Under the pieces are notes generated by a model, which was given only the letters and a program-made list of their open reading frames with translations, had not been told where the DNA came from and searched no databases. DNA of 64,000 nucleotides from contig CAZOGC010000001.1 in the NCBI GenBank assembly GCA_964579505.1, forward strand, positions 1 to 64,000. Reading direction: 5' to 3'. Made by a program: the position numbers and the translations under genes. Source of the DNA: JAJYSO01 sp964579505. GTDB taxonomy: Bacteria; Bacteroidota; Bacteroidia; Flavobacteriales; Flavobacteriaceae. Numbering within the stretch: position 1 is the first letter of the stretch; every line of letters begins with the position of its first letter. Positions 25,441-34,808 of the stretch are shown piece after piece.

Positions 25441-26655
25441 CTAGTTATCAAATATTTCCGCCATTTTCTTATCTATTTTTGCGGCTACATCTTCTCCACC
25501 ACCTACATAACGAGCAATAACAATACCTTTAGGGTTAACTAATATTTTGGTGGGTAAGAAATGAATATTGTAACCGCTTCCGATACCTCCATAGGTAAGT
25601 CGATGCGTTTTTTTATTCATTTTCGCACCGCGTAATACGTGATGCCAGATGCCTATTCCATCCTCTTTTACCGCTTTTCGCCAAGCAGCGGGATTAGAAT
25701 CATCATCAGAAACCCCAAGAATTTCTAACCCTTTGGGGTGATATTTTTTGTAAAGCTTAATAAGATGAGGGTTGCTTTTGCGACACGGTACACACCAAGA
25801 AGCCCAAAAATCTATAATGAGGTATTTTCCTCTAAAATCAGCTAGTTGTATAGAGTCACCGTGAATATCAACAGTATGAAAATCTCCAGCCGGAGCACCG
25901 GGTACTCCTTTTTTTAAATTTTCAATGTCTTTAAAAATTTTTTTTCCCATCTTGGTCTGCGTGTACTCTGCCGGAATTTTATCATACATTTCTTTTGCTT
26001 CTTCATACTTTAGGCGGCTCGTCAAAGAACGTAGTAGAGTCAAGCTTATATATGAATTAGGGTGCTCTTTAACAAATTTAATATTAGCTTCGCGTGATTC
26101 TTTATAATAGGGCGATAGCTTGTCTTTGATATCATTTTCGGCATACGACAAAGCCTTCAACGTTTCCTCGCTGGCACCTGCAGCAGCAGCTTTTTGGTAT
26201 TCTTTTCTGGAGGCAGTAAACTTATCTAAAAGGGGCTTATATTTTTGTTTTATTTGAGCCTGAATGCTATCAAGTTGATACCTGCTGTCTTGTGTTTTAG
26301 AACCGGTTAGTTTTGATTTAGAGAAATCATTATAATTTAATTTCAGCGTCATTGTAGTGGGTTCTACATAAAGAGACAGCTGCGTTTTTAGGTTCATTCT
26401 TCTTTCACTAAGGTCTTTGACAAGATAGATACCTTTTACAGAACCATCTATTTTTCCTTGAAATTCAAATTTTCCATCTTTTATAGTAATAGTATCTGCC
26501 GGGTTAGGATAATTGGACAAATAAAATTCTCCATTCGTCAATCCGGCTACGGTGCCGGTTATTCGATAAGCCCCATCGGGCAATGGTTTGTTGTTTTTAC
26601 AAGAAACCATGAGTGTTGCCAATAAAAGGAGTACGATATAGTTTGAATTTTTCAT
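25441..26655 (-). CDS. TlpA-family thioredoxin-like lipoprotein (locus 1, second)
   Basis: An envelope-anchored thiol-disulfide oxidoreductase of 404 aa. The lipobox is LMVSC with Cys19. The N-terminal part (about 25-120) is a DUF4369-like beta domain (YRITGTVAGLTNGEFYLSNY), then comes a helical linker. The C-terminal AhpC/TSA-thioredoxin domain has WASWCVPCRKSNPHL near residue 288. It probably faces the periplasm. It is the last gene of the first SusCD operon, 2 bases after its paralogue, and is followed by a structured 3' element. Substrates are unknown; TlpA relatives reduce disulfides in cytochrome maturation and other exported proteins. Confidence 0.9.
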   Translation of the reverse strand: MKNSNYIVLLLLATLMVSCKNNKPLPDGAYRITGTVAGLTNGEFYLSNYPNPADTITIKDGKFEFQGKIDGSVKGIYLVKDLSERRMNLKTQLSLYVEPTTMTLKLNYNDFSKSKLTGSKTQDSRYQLDSIQAQIKQKYKPLLDKFTASRKEYQKAAAAGASEETLKALSYAENDIKDKLSPYYKESREANIKFVKEHPNSYISLTLLRSLTSRLKYEEAKEMYDKIPAEYTQTKMGKKIFKDIENLKKGVPGAPAGDFHTVDIHGDSIQLADFRGKYLIIDFWASWCVPCRKSNPHLIKLYKKYHPKGLEILGVSDDDSNPAAWRKAVKEDGIGIWHHVLRGAKMNKKTHRLTYGGIGSGYNIHFLPTKILVNPKGIVIARYVGGGEDVAAKIDKKMAEIFDN

Positions 26656-26657
26656 AA

Positions 26658-27806
26658 TTAATTAGTTTTAAAAATTTGTGCAAGTTTTTCTGCCAGTTCT
26701 TTTGGCTCTAAATGTTTGGCAATAATTTCTCCCTTTTTATTTAATAAATACGAAGAAGGAAGATAGGGGGCTGCGTATTTTGTAATAACGCGCGCAGTAA
26801 ATGGAGGGCCTTGGTCTCTAGGCGGAAAAACATCTGCTACTTGTATCCATGGTAGTTGATCATCGGCAATAGCTTTTTTCCATTGTTTATGATTAGAATC
26901 ATTGGTTACGCCAACAATCTCGAATCCGTAGTCTTTGTATTTTTTGTAAATCTTTTTTAGTGCCGGAAAAGAAGCTCTGCAAGGCGCACACCACGAAGCC
27001 CAAAAATCAACTAATACATATTTACCCCGTAGTGACGATAATGTAAAATCTTTACCGGTATTGGTCTTTAGCGTAAAATTAGGGGCCACTTTGCCAATGG
27101 CTACATTCTCTAATCGCTCTAATGTTTCTTTTAGCGGTTTGTATGAGGGTGATTTTTTTACGGTAGGACTAAACCCTTCTACAATCTTTTTGTATACGGC
27201 AAATGGTTGGTCTACTTCATTAGCCTGAAACCGCATATAATAAGCTGCTACTACTGAATTTGAGTGCGTTAAGGCATATTGTGTAATGTATTTTGATTTT
27301 GCTTTTCTCGCGTCTTCTCGTGCCTCAGATTCTAATTTTTCAACTTCTTTATATTTTGCGGTTCCTTTTTTTAAACCTTGTAATTGTAGGTAGTATTTGT
27401 GAAGCCTTTTTGAAGACTCTAAGTTACTTAGATAAGTATTAACTTTTTCGTATTCGGCATTGGTTTTTGAACCTTCAACTGTCGGGATTAGCCTTTTTCT
27501 TTTTGCGTTGGCAGTATTGGCTTTCACCTTAATTGTTGAATTTTCAGCAAAAAAAGATAAATAGTAATCCTTATTATTAAATGCTAGCTGAATACGTCTG
27601 GGGGTTTGTAAAGTGTCTATTATTTCAAAATGGCCGTTTTGTATGGGGTAAGATTTTTCGTTATAATGCACTTCTCCTGAATTTATCCCGGTTATAGTTC
27701 CAATTATTTTTAGGCTGTTTTGGGTAGTTTTCTTTTTACCGGTTTTACAACCGGCAAAAAGAAATAGCGCACACACTATTGCAATAAATTTTATTTTAAG
27801 TTTCAT
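26658..27806 (-). CDS. TlpA-family thioredoxin-like lipoprotein (locus 1, first)
   Basis: A 382-aa lipoprotein with Cys20 in LFAGC. It has an N-terminal DUF4369-like domain (LKIIGTITGINSGEVHY) and a lysine-rich helical middle. The C-terminal TlpA thioredoxin domain carries FWASWCAPCRASFPAL near residue 272 and a TlpA-like cis-proline region (PYLPSSYLLNKKGEI). It lies 22 bases after SusD and 2 bases before the next TlpA gene. The two TlpA proteins are diverged paralogues and may form a relay or have different partners. Confidence 0.9.
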   Translation of the reverse strand: MKLKIKFIAIVCALFLFAGCKTGKKKTTQNSLKIIGTITGINSGEVHYNEKSYPIQNGHFEIIDTLQTPRRIQLAFNNKDYYLSFFAENSTIKVKANTANAKRKRLIPTVEGSKTNAEYEKVNTYLSNLESSKRLHKYYLQLQGLKKGTAKYKEVEKLESEAREDARKAKSKYITQYALTHSNSVVAAYYMRFQANEVDQPFAVYKKIVEGFSPTVKKSPSYKPLKETLERLENVAIGKVAPNFTLKTNTGKDFTLSSLRGKYVLVDFWASWCAPCRASFPALKKIYKKYKDYGFEIVGVTNDSNHKQWKKAIADDQLPWIQVADVFPPRDQGPPFTARVITKYAAPYLPSSYLLNKKGEIIAKHLEPKELAEKLAQIFKTN

Positions 27807-27828
27807 ATTATTTTCAGGTTTATTTTAG

Positions 27829-29325
27829 TTAGTAAGATGGATTTTGTTCGATTTTCCCATTAGAGGCATCTATAGATTTGAGGGGAATGGGTAGGATAAA
27901 TTTATCAGGGTTGGTTGCTGTAGGTTGCACATCAGCTACTTGAAACCCTGTTCCGAATCCGTCTGCATAATCATAACGAATTAAATCGTACCAAGTTTCT
28001 CCTTCTTCAGCGCCTAATTCAACTATTTTTTCCATACGAACCGCCTTTAAAAATTGGTTGAATGAGATAGTGGCCGGATAAGTAACGAACCCACTGCTGG
28101 CGGTGGTAGCGCCTGCTCGTAACCGAATGGTATTAAGCGCATCTAAAGCTTCTGTGGTTACACTATGTGCAGCTCTGGCGCTAGCCTCGGCTAAGATTAG
28201 ATAGACTTCACTCATACGCATATGATAAATCATTTCATAGCTGCCGGAAGAAACACTGCTATTGTGATATTTTGTGGTGTAATACCCGCCGTAAGAAGTA
28301 TTGGGTTTCATAACAGCCGGGATGCGCGTGTCGTCATATTTAATGGTTTGTCCATTAACAACCATTGAACCGGAGGCTATATCGATGTATTTTTGAGAAA
28401 TGGAAGCATAAAATCCGGAATAAAAATTACCTATTCCTGATCCGTGATCCGGACCTCCGCTTGTGCCAAACAATACAGCCGGACTGTTAAAGATTTGCGG
28501 AGAGTTGTGGTCTGCAAAAATACCAGCATAGTCAGAAACTAAGGCATAATGCGCATCGGCGTTTTGAATGACGTCTTTGGCAGTGGCAGCTGCTTTTGCA
28601 TAATCACCCATATATAACAAAACACGTGCTTTTAACGCTTTGGCGAAGGTTTTACTAACAAAGTTGTGGCCTTTAAAATCGGGTCCATCGGCAATACCGG
28701 CATCTAAATCATTCAGAATAGCTTTGTAGGTATCGGCTACACTACTTCGGGTATGTGCTTTGTTGTCTTTAGCCGGTTTGGTGCGGATATCTATTCCGTA
28801 TTTTGAGTTGAGATCGTAAAATTGACCGTAAAGCCTTAGTAAGTAAAAATCGCCTAAAGCACGTATAATCTTGGCTTCAGCAATCATTTCTTTCTTTTTA
28901 CCGGGTGTATCAAAATCGCTATCGCTTAATTTATTTACCGCTTCTATAAACCAATTTGTACGGTTTACTAAATCGTATAACCCGCTGTAAATTCCGGCAG
29001 TCGTACTCCCTGTTTCTAGGGGATCGTTGATTATAAGCCCTTTTATATCAGGATCACTTGCGTTGTATGGGCTACCCTGTGCAAACCCGTTCATAAATTC
29101 AGGAATGATAAACATAACCGGAGAGGTGGCTGTTCCGGAGCTTTTTTGGTGAAAGGCAGAATAAATACCAATGAGTGCCAGATTGGCGCTGTGTTCTCCG
29201 GTAATTGCCTCATCAACCGGTAGTGAATACAAAGGTTTGTAGTTGTCTAGTTTTTCGCAAGAATAGCTAATAAGCAGTAGAATACTTACGAGCGTAATAT
29301 TGATATATTTATATATATTTTTCAT
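27829..29325 (-). CDS. SusD/RagB-family outer-membrane lipoprotein (locus 1)
   Basis: Surface substrate-binding lid for the SusC transporter encoded just upstream. The lipoprotein signal from the ATG at 29325 is MKNIYKYINITLVSILLL, with Cys23 in SYSC; a start 9 codons earlier is possible. The family features are the helical TPR-like N-half (EAKIIRALGDFYLLRLYG, SSVADTYKAILNDLDAGIA) and the C-terminal YDLIRY and PIPLKSIDASNG segments. About 498 aa is normal for the family. It follows SusC closely; the ligand cannot be inferred. Confidence 0.92.
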   Translation of the reverse strand: MKNIYKYINITLVSILLLISYSCEKLDNYKPLYSLPVDEAITGEHSANLALIGIYSAFHQKSSGTATSPVMFIIPEFMNGFAQGSPYNASDPDIKGLIINDPLETGSTTAGIYSGLYDLVNRTNWFIEAVNKLSDSDFDTPGKKKEMIAEAKIIRALGDFYLLRLYGQFYDLNSKYGIDIRTKPAKDNKAHTRSSVADTYKAILNDLDAGIADGPDFKGHNFVSKTFAKALKARVLLYMGDYAKAAATAKDVIQNADAHYALVSDYAGIFADHNSPQIFNSPAVLFGTSGGPDHGSGIGNFYSGFYASISQKYIDIASGSMVVNGQTIKYDDTRIPAVMKPNTSYGGYYTTKYHNSSVSSGSYEMIYHMRMSEVYLILAEASARAAHSVTTEALDALNTIRLRAGATTASSGFVTYPATISFNQFLKAVRMEKIVELGAEEGETWYDLIRYDYADGFGTGFQVADVQPTATNPDKFILPIPLKSIDASNGKIEQNPSY

Positions 29326-29357
29326 CTTTTTAAGATTTTGTAGGTAGAACAAACGTG

Positions 29358-32300
29358 TTATAAACTTACGTTAAGTGATAAGGTGAACGTTCTGATATTG
29401 GGGTATGAGCTGCCGGTGTCTCTGTAAAAACCGGTAGTTCTTCCGGCAAAAGAAGAACTTATTGCATCTTCCGGATCTAGTCCCGGATAATCGGTTATGG
29501 TCCATAAGTTATTGCCACTTACAGTTAACCGCAGATTGTCTATAGCCGTGTGCTTAAACCATTTTTTAGGAAAAGTGTAGCTTATGGAAGCAGATCGTAG
29601 CTTTATATAAGATGAATTGGCAATGGTTTTACTACTTCTATATTGATGAGTACGTGATCCGTATCGGGCATATTTAGCATTAGTATGCGTTGGAGACCAG
29701 GTGTCTTTTATTAAAGAAGTGGGGTTAGACGACACATCAACATAGGCTAAGGTGTTAAACTTGGCATAGTATCTTTTTAGCCCGTATGAAAAATTCCAAT
29801 TTAAGGTGAATTGCCAGTTTTTGTAGGAGAGAGTGTTGTTCCATCCGCCAAAAAAATCGGGGGTTATCTGTCCGAGGGGTACATAATCGTCGCTATTGGC
29901 TACCCCATCTCCATTAACATCCTCAAAAATATAATCGCCGGATTGGCTTAAAGAACTTTGATAGGTTCCGCCCGGTGCACTTTGATTTAGTTTATTAATT
30001 TCTTGTTGTGTTTGGGCTATCCCCGCTACTTTGTAGCCTAACATCGTACCGATGGGTTCTCCTTCAATAATGCCATTTTGGTTAGTATAGCCTGCATAAA
30101 GATTATCGACTCTATTTTTAACGGTCGAAAAATTTAAGGTAGAGGTCCAAGTAAGGTCTTTGTTGCGAATAATATCTCCGCCAATAACAAACTCCCATCC
30201 TTTGTTAGATACATCGGCTACATTGGCATTCCAGCCTTGTGCTCCCGTTTCGTAGGTAAGCGGAACCATTAAAATAATTCCGGAAGTATTTTTTTCATAA
30301 TAGGCTATTTCTCCTCTTAACCGATTATCAAATAAACCAAACTCAAGTCCGAAATCTAATTGTTGCGTTTGCTCCCAATGAATATCAGCGTTAGGAACGC
30401 CGGTAACAGCAATTCCGTTGATACCATTGTAATAAGAATCGCCATTTTCTAAAGATTTGTAATAGGCTAAATAGGAGAAAGGGGGTAAATTATCTGAGCC
30501 GGTTAATCCGTATGAGGCGCGTAGTTTAAGCCTATTTACGAAGTCGATGCCTTTAAAAAAGTTTTCTTTATTAATTTTCCATGCCACTGCGCCGGCAGGA
30601 AAAAAACCGTATTTATTGTTAGGGCCAAACTTGGTAGAACCATCTCTACGGGCACTAAAGGTGAGGTAATATTTTCTTTTATAGTCGTAATTTATTCTAC
30701 CAAAAATAGAATTTAATCCGCTTTCCAGGCTTTCGCTAGAAGCATCATCAATAAATCCGGCAGAGTTAATGTCGGTTAGTATATCGTCATCCGGAAAACC
30801 TCTGTACGCTTGTGAATTAGCGTCTATTCTGTACTTGTTCCAAGCCACCCCTACTACTGCGTTGATATGATGGTCTAAGGCAAATGTTTTGTTGTATGTT
30901 AGCGTGTTGGTTAGCGTAGTAGAATAGCTTTTGTTGGCTTGGATGGCTAAACGCGCTCCGGGTTCTGAATAATACCTTCCGTAAAATAATGCAGTAGAGC
31001 TTTTAGAAGTAGAAAAATTTCGCATATCAATATGGTTTAACCCAATGCTTAATTGCGATTTTAAGGTTAATCCTTCTATAATGTCTAATTCCCCGTAAAT
31101 AGAGGCCAGTAAATTGCGATTGTTTAGTTTGTCTCGGGTCTGGTTGCCATCTCCTAACAACGTATATTGCTCTCCGTATGGCCCCTCATAAGTCGTGTAA
31201 TTTCCATTTTTATCGTACGGAGCCATATCCGGTCTAAAATTAGCCATAGAGAGATTAGAAAACCCCCTGTTTTTACGTGTAGAATAGTTGTAGTTTAGCA
31301 TAGTACCCACCTTAAACTCATCTGTAATGTTAGCGTCTAAGGAGGTGTTAATGGTGTAGCGTTTAAAATTATCTTCTATCATCACCCCGTTTTGGTCAGA
31401 AGCTCCGAGAGATACCCGGTAATTAACATCGCTTGTCCCTCCGGTTACACTAAAATGGTAATTAGTCCATAAGGCATTTTTACGTGTAATTAGGTCTTGC
31501 CAGTTTGTATTGGCCTTACCAAAATAAGCAGGGTCTGTGGTTATTTTATATTCAGTGGGGTAGTATATGGGCCATTGAGATTGAGGTACCCCGGAATTGT
31601 TAAGTGTTTGTTGAGCATTGGTTTTAGACCAGTTTATCCATTCAGGAGCATTTAAAAAGTCGTATTTTTTGGCTACATTTTGCACAATTATATTTGTACT
31701 AAAATTAAATCGGGGTTTTTCATTACGTCTCCCTTTTTTGGTGGTAATGATAATCACCCCATTGGCGCCCCTAGAGCCATAGATAGCAGCGGCAGAGGCA
31801 TCCTTTAACACGGTAACGCTTTTAATGTCTTCCGGATTTAAGGTTAAAAGAGGGTTTCTGTTGCGGTTAACCGGGTAATTTATAAGGCCTAATTTTTCGG
31901 TATTTGGTGTGGTAACAATGGGCACCCCATCTATTACATACAGAGGTTGGTTGTCACCCCGTATTTGGCTGAGCCCACGTATGTATACTCTGGCGCCAGA
32001 TCCGGGCTGTCCTCCTGAAGTACTCCTTACATACAATCCGGCAACTTTACCTACTAAAGCTTTGTCAAACGACTGTGTCTGAATTTGTGCCAGTTCATCA
32101 CCCGATACAGTAGCTACAGAACCGGTAATATCCCGTCGATTTGTTTTTCCGTATCCCACGCTAACCATATCTAATGCAAAAGCATTTTCTTGTAGGGTTA
32201 CGTTTAGTGTAGTTTGTCCACTCTTTAACGTAAAAGTTTGGGTTTTAAATCCCAACATACTAAAACTAAGCTTGTCTCCGGGGTTAGCTTCAATACTGTA

Positions 32301-32771
32301 GAGTCCTTTGGCGGTTGTTGCTACAGCACTTTCACCATTGTTTACAGAAACTTTAACCCCCGGAATAGGCACTCCATTTTTATCCACCACTTTTCCTTTA
32401 ATTTCAAGTTGTTGTTTCTTAACCTTTTTGGTTTTGCGGTTTAAAATGAGTTGGTTTCCCGAAATAGTGTAGCGAATAGGGGTGTCTTTAAAAATAATAG
32501 ACAAGATTTTAGAAAGCGGTTGCTCGGTAACATTAATAGAAACCTCTCTTTCTAAGTTGATTTCATCTACTCTATACAAGAAATTTTTGCCGGATGCCGT
32601 TTCAATTTTCTTGAAGAGTTTCCCTAATTTTATATGCTTATAATGAAGCGTATATTTTTGCGATCTGGGCTGAGGGTAGGCGCTGTATAAGAACATCACC
32701 GATACCAAAAGGGTTAATACCAGCTTACTACTCACTTTTGATGCGCGAGTGGTATAAAGAATATTTTTCAT
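29358..32771 (-). CDS. SusC/RagA TonB-dependent transporter with STN domain (locus 1)
   Basis: Outer-membrane importer of 1137 aa. A signal peptide is followed by an STN (secretin/TonB N-terminal) domain at about 40-110, which signals to FecR. A CarboxypepD_reg Ig-like domain follows at about 120-200 (IKGKVVDKNGVPIPGV). The plug (about 205-330) contains YIRGLSQIRGDNQPLYVIDGV and VLKDASAAAIYGSRGANGV. The 22-strand barrel ends in FTLSLNVSL. The neighbours are SusD downstream and FecR upstream with divergent sigma. Its start codon touches a plus-strand promoter box of a proposed antisense RNA. Confidence 0.93.
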   Translation of the reverse strand: MKNILYTTRASKVSSKLVLTLLVSVMFLYSAYPQPRSQKYTLHYKHIKLGKLFKKIETASGKNFLYRVDEINLEREVSINVTEQPLSKILSIIFKDTPIRYTISGNQLILNRKTKKVKKQQLEIKGKVVDKNGVPIPGVKVSVNNGESAVATTAKGLYSIEANPGDKLSFSMLGFKTQTFTLKSGQTTLNVTLQENAFALDMVSVGYGKTNRRDITGSVATVSGDELAQIQTQSFDKALVGKVAGLYVRSTSGGQPGSGARVYIRGLSQIRGDNQPLYVIDGVPIVTTPNTEKLGLINYPVNRNRNPLLTLNPEDIKSVTVLKDASAAAIYGSRGANGVIIITTKKGRRNEKPRFNFSTNIIVQNVAKKYDFLNAPEWINWSKTNAQQTLNNSGVPQSQWPIYYPTEYKITTDPAYFGKANTNWQDLITRKNALWTNYHFSVTGGTSDVNYRVSLGASDQNGVMIEDNFKRYTINTSLDANITDEFKVGTMLNYNYSTRKNRGFSNLSMANFRPDMAPYDKNGNYTTYEGPYGEQYTLLGDGNQTRDKLNNRNLLASIYGELDIIEGLTLKSQLSIGLNHIDMRNFSTSKSSTALFYGRYYSEPGARLAIQANKSYSTTLTNTLTYNKTFALDHHINAVVGVAWNKYRIDANSQAYRGFPDDDILTDINSAGFIDDASSESLESGLNSIFGRINYDYKRKYYLTFSARRDGSTKFGPNNKYGFFPAGAVAWKINKENFFKGIDFVNRLKLRASYGLTGSDNLPPFSYLAYYKSLENGDSYYNGINGIAVTGVPNADIHWEQTQQLDFGLEFGLFDNRLRGEIAYYEKNTSGIILMVPLTYETGAQGWNANVADVSNKGWEFVIGGDIIRNKDLTWTSTLNFSTVKNRVDNLYAGYTNQNGIIEGEPIGTMLGYKVAGIAQTQQEINKLNQSAPGGTYQSSLSQSGDYIFEDVNGDGVANSDDYVPLGQITPDFFGGWNNTLSYKNWQFTLNWNFSYGLKRYYAKFNTLAYVDVSSNPTSLIKDTWSPTHTNAKYARYGSRTHQYRSSKTIANSSYIKLRSASISYTFPKKWFKHTAIDNLRLTVSGNNLWTITDYPGLDPEDAISSSFAGRTTGFYRDTGSSYPNIRTFTLSLNVSL

Positions 32772-32783
32772 ACTTTTGCAGAG

Positions 32784-32859
32784 AATTTAATTGATTAAAC
32801 ATTGTTTTAATTACATTGATTAAAGTCGGGAGATATGGCCGTATCTCTCGATTTTTTTT
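32784..32859 (+). ncRNA. Candidate small antisense RNA opposite the SusC leader (locus 1)
   Basis: On the plus strand a TACTTTTG -7 box lies at 32771-32778, overlapping the complement of the SusC start codon by one base. A perfect intrinsic terminator follows at 32827-32859: stem CGGGAGATA / TATCTCTCG, six-base loop, eight T. No plus-strand gene exists here, so the terminator needs another transcript, about 76 nt and antisense to the SusC 5' leader. Locus 2 repeats the arrangement. No -33 box was found, so the start is approximate. Confidence 0.5.
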
Positions 32860-32862
32860 AGA

Positions 32863-34011
32863 TTAGTTTCTAGGGGTTATGGTTATACTATCATGGTTAA
32901 TGGTATAGGCAAAAGGATAAACCTGTGTCAGCAAGTCTAATACTTGTTTGATTGTTTTTCCTTTAAAATTAGCAGTAAACCGTTGTTCGTTTAAAGCTTT
33001 ATAACGGTTGTGTATGACAATATTATATTTGTGCTCTAAAATCTTAGTCATAGCCGCAAAACTAATCTTTGTAAACTGTAAGTCGTTTCCTATCCACGAG
33101 GTATAATCTTCTGTTCGTACATTCATAATCTTAACCGCAGTAGAGGTAGCGCGTGTAATAGCCATATGTCCCGGGGTTAGCATCGTTTTTTTCCCATTAA
33201 CAAAAACACCTACCGATCCTTTTACCAAAACGGTTTGATAGACGGCATCATCTTTATAGGCAGAAATATTGAATTGAGTGCCGTAAACAGCAATGGTTTG
33301 GTAATTGCTCTTTACTAAGAACTGGCGGGATGAGTCAGTAGCTACATGAAAATAAGCTTCTCCATCTAAAAATACAGTTCTTTTCTTTCCGGGTATAAAA
33401 TGTATCGGGTATTTTAGGGTGGTCTCAGCGTTTAGCCAAATTTCAGTGCCGTCAGAGAGCACTAATTTAAATTGTTTTCCCTTCGGAACAAAAATTTCAT
33501 TATACACTAACTTTTGTGTGGGGGGTGTGTTGTTATAAGTAATGGTATTCCCGGTTTTTATACCAATAACTTGCCCTTTGTCATTTTTTATTTTTTGCTG
33601 AGAGGTATGTGCAATTTTTTGCACATTGCCATCTCCCATTTTTAAAACGATTTGTTGCGATGAAACAGGAGTGGAAGGGGTGGGCTGCACGGCATTATTT
33701 TGAAAGTAATAATATGCGCCGGCTACTAAAATAATTCCAATAAAAATAGCGGCATACCGTATAAACAGCGCCCTATTAGATGCTTTTTTGACGGGTTTTT
33801 GTAATAATTTTTTGAGTTCAGGATAGGCCTCTTCGGCGTCATAATAGGTTGCAAAATCATCTAAGCGATGGTTTATTTCTAACACGTTGTAGAAATAATC
33901 AGCGTGTACAGAATCTGCTTCAATCCACTGCAGCAACTTTTTAGCTTCGGCTTCCGATAATTTGTGACGCACAAACTTTTCTATTAATAAGTATCCCTCT
34001 TCTTGAGTCAT
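32863..34011 (-). CDS. FecR-family anti-sigma factor (locus 1)
   Basis: Inner-membrane regulator of 382 aa. The cytoplasmic N-part binds the sigma factor, followed by one membrane helix at about 80-102 (IRYAAIFIGIILVAGAYYYF). The periplasmic FecR domain has VPKGKQFKLVLSDGTEIWLNA and FLDGEAYFHVATD. The C-terminal DUF4974-type domain resembles an STN (FKGKTIKQVLDLL). It would receive the signal from the STN domain of SusC and release or activate the divergent sigma factor. The start is 96 bases from the sigma gene start on the opposite strand. Confidence 0.92.
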   Translation of the reverse strand: MTQEEGYLLIEKFVRHKLSEAEAKKLLQWIEADSVHADYFYNVLEINHRLDDFATYYDAEEAYPELKKLLQKPVKKASNRALFIRYAAIFIGIILVAGAYYYFQNNAVQPTPSTPVSSQQIVLKMGDGNVQKIAHTSQQKIKNDKGQVIGIKTGNTITYNNTPPTQKLVYNEIFVPKGKQFKLVLSDGTEIWLNAETTLKYPIHFIPGKKRTVFLDGEAYFHVATDSSRQFLVKSNYQTIAVYGTQFNISAYKDDAVYQTVLVKGSVGVFVNGKKTMLTPGHMAITRATSTAVKIMNVRTEDYTSWIGNDLQFTKISFAAMTKILEHKYNIVIHNRYKALNEQRFTANFKGKTIKQVLDLLTQVYPFAYTINHDSITITPRN

Positions 34012-34082
34012 TTTAGCCGTGTTCTTTTATCTATGACAAAACTTGTTTGTAAAAACCCCTATAAATGATTAGACTTTTTTTA

Positions 34083-34090
34083 TATTTTTG
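34083..34090 (+). promoter_or_regulatory. -7 promoter box for the locus 1 sigma gene
   Basis: TATTTTTG matches TAnnTTTG. It lies inside the most 5' open frame (start 34065), so translation probably begins at 34107 or 34122. Confidence 0.5.
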
Positions 34091-34106
34091 GCATGATAAT
34101 GTTAAA

Positions 34107-34667
34107 ATGCAACGTGTTCTAATGAAGTCCGCTTATCACTATACAGACGATGATACCTTGTTCAAGGCTATTAAAGAAGGGGATGACACGGCATTTGAAC
34201 ACCTTTTTTATACCTATTATGACCCTCTTTGCAAATATATTTCGAGCCTTTCTCCGCGACCTGCCATGGCTAAAGATGTTGTACAAGATGTCTTTGTAAA
34301 ATTTTGGAATAAGAGAACTGAAATTATCATCACTACCTCGTTAAAAAGCTATCTCTACCAAGCGTGTTATCACACGTATATAAATGCTTATCAAAAAGAT
34401 AAACGAAAAAATCAACAATTAGAAGAACTCAAGCTTCATAAATTAATGGCTTTAGACGAAGAAACCAACGAGGTTAAAAATGAAAAGAAAAAGCAGTTAA
34501 CACAAGCTATTGAGAAACTTCCTCCTCGTTGTAGAGAAATATTTGAGCTAAAAAAGATAAAAAACCTTACCCATGAAGACATTGCCCGGCGTCTAGATAT
34601 TTCGGTAAAAACGGTAGAAAATCAAATGACAAAAGCGTATGCCGAATTAAAAAAAGCGCTCCTGTAG
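34107..34667 (+). CDS. ECF sigma factor (locus 1)
   Basis: Sigma-70 family factor of about 186 aa. Region 2 has AFEHLFYTYYDPLCKYI and AKDVVQDVFVKFWNKR; region 4 has LPPRCREIFELKKIKNLTH and DIARRLDISVKTVENQM. It should direct RNA polymerase to the SusCD-TlpA operon when FecR is relieved. The frame is open from 34065, but a -7 box at 34083 favours a start at 34107 (MQRVLMKSAYHY) or 34122. It is divergent from FecR, not upstream of it in the same operon. Confidence 0.92.
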   Translation: MQRVLMKSAYHYTDDDTLFKAIKEGDDTAFEHLFYTYYDPLCKYISSLSPRPAMAKDVVQDVFVKFWNKRTEIIITTSLKSYLYQACYHTYINAYQKDKRKNQQLEELKLHKLMALDEETNEVKNEKKKQLTQAIEKLPPRCREIFELKKIKNLTHEDIARRLDISVKTVENQMTKAYAELKKALL

Positions 34668-34673
34668 AGCGCT
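34649..34673 (-). terminator. Intrinsic terminator, minus strand
   Basis: Stem AGCGCT / AGCGCT with a 7-base loop, followed on the minus strand by seven T. It lies right behind the copy 2 element, giving that transcript a second terminator, and overlaps the end of the sigma gene. Confidence 0.65.
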
Positions 34674-34789
34674 AAAAAAGAAAGCACCCACATACAATCT
34701 AAAGCCTCTAAGATAGTGGATGCTTTCGGGTAAATAACCGAGAAATTACAGATTATAAGAGATGGTTTATAGGTGAAGATCTCGGTTAT
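34674..34789 (-). ncRNA. Structured 3'-end element, copy 2
   Basis: Near-identical to the element at 25304-25420, again on the minus strand, starting 19 bases after the DsbD-alpha gene stop. The first stem-loop (TAACCGAGA / TTCTCGGTTA) is identical. In the second, the stem is kept by matching changes (GAAAGCATCCAC pairs with GTGGGTGCTTTC), followed by six T. It closes the second SusCD-TlpA cluster. Conservation of loops as well as stems suggests more than termination. Confidence 0.6.
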
Positions 34790-34808
34790 GTTTAAATATA
34801 AAGCCTAC

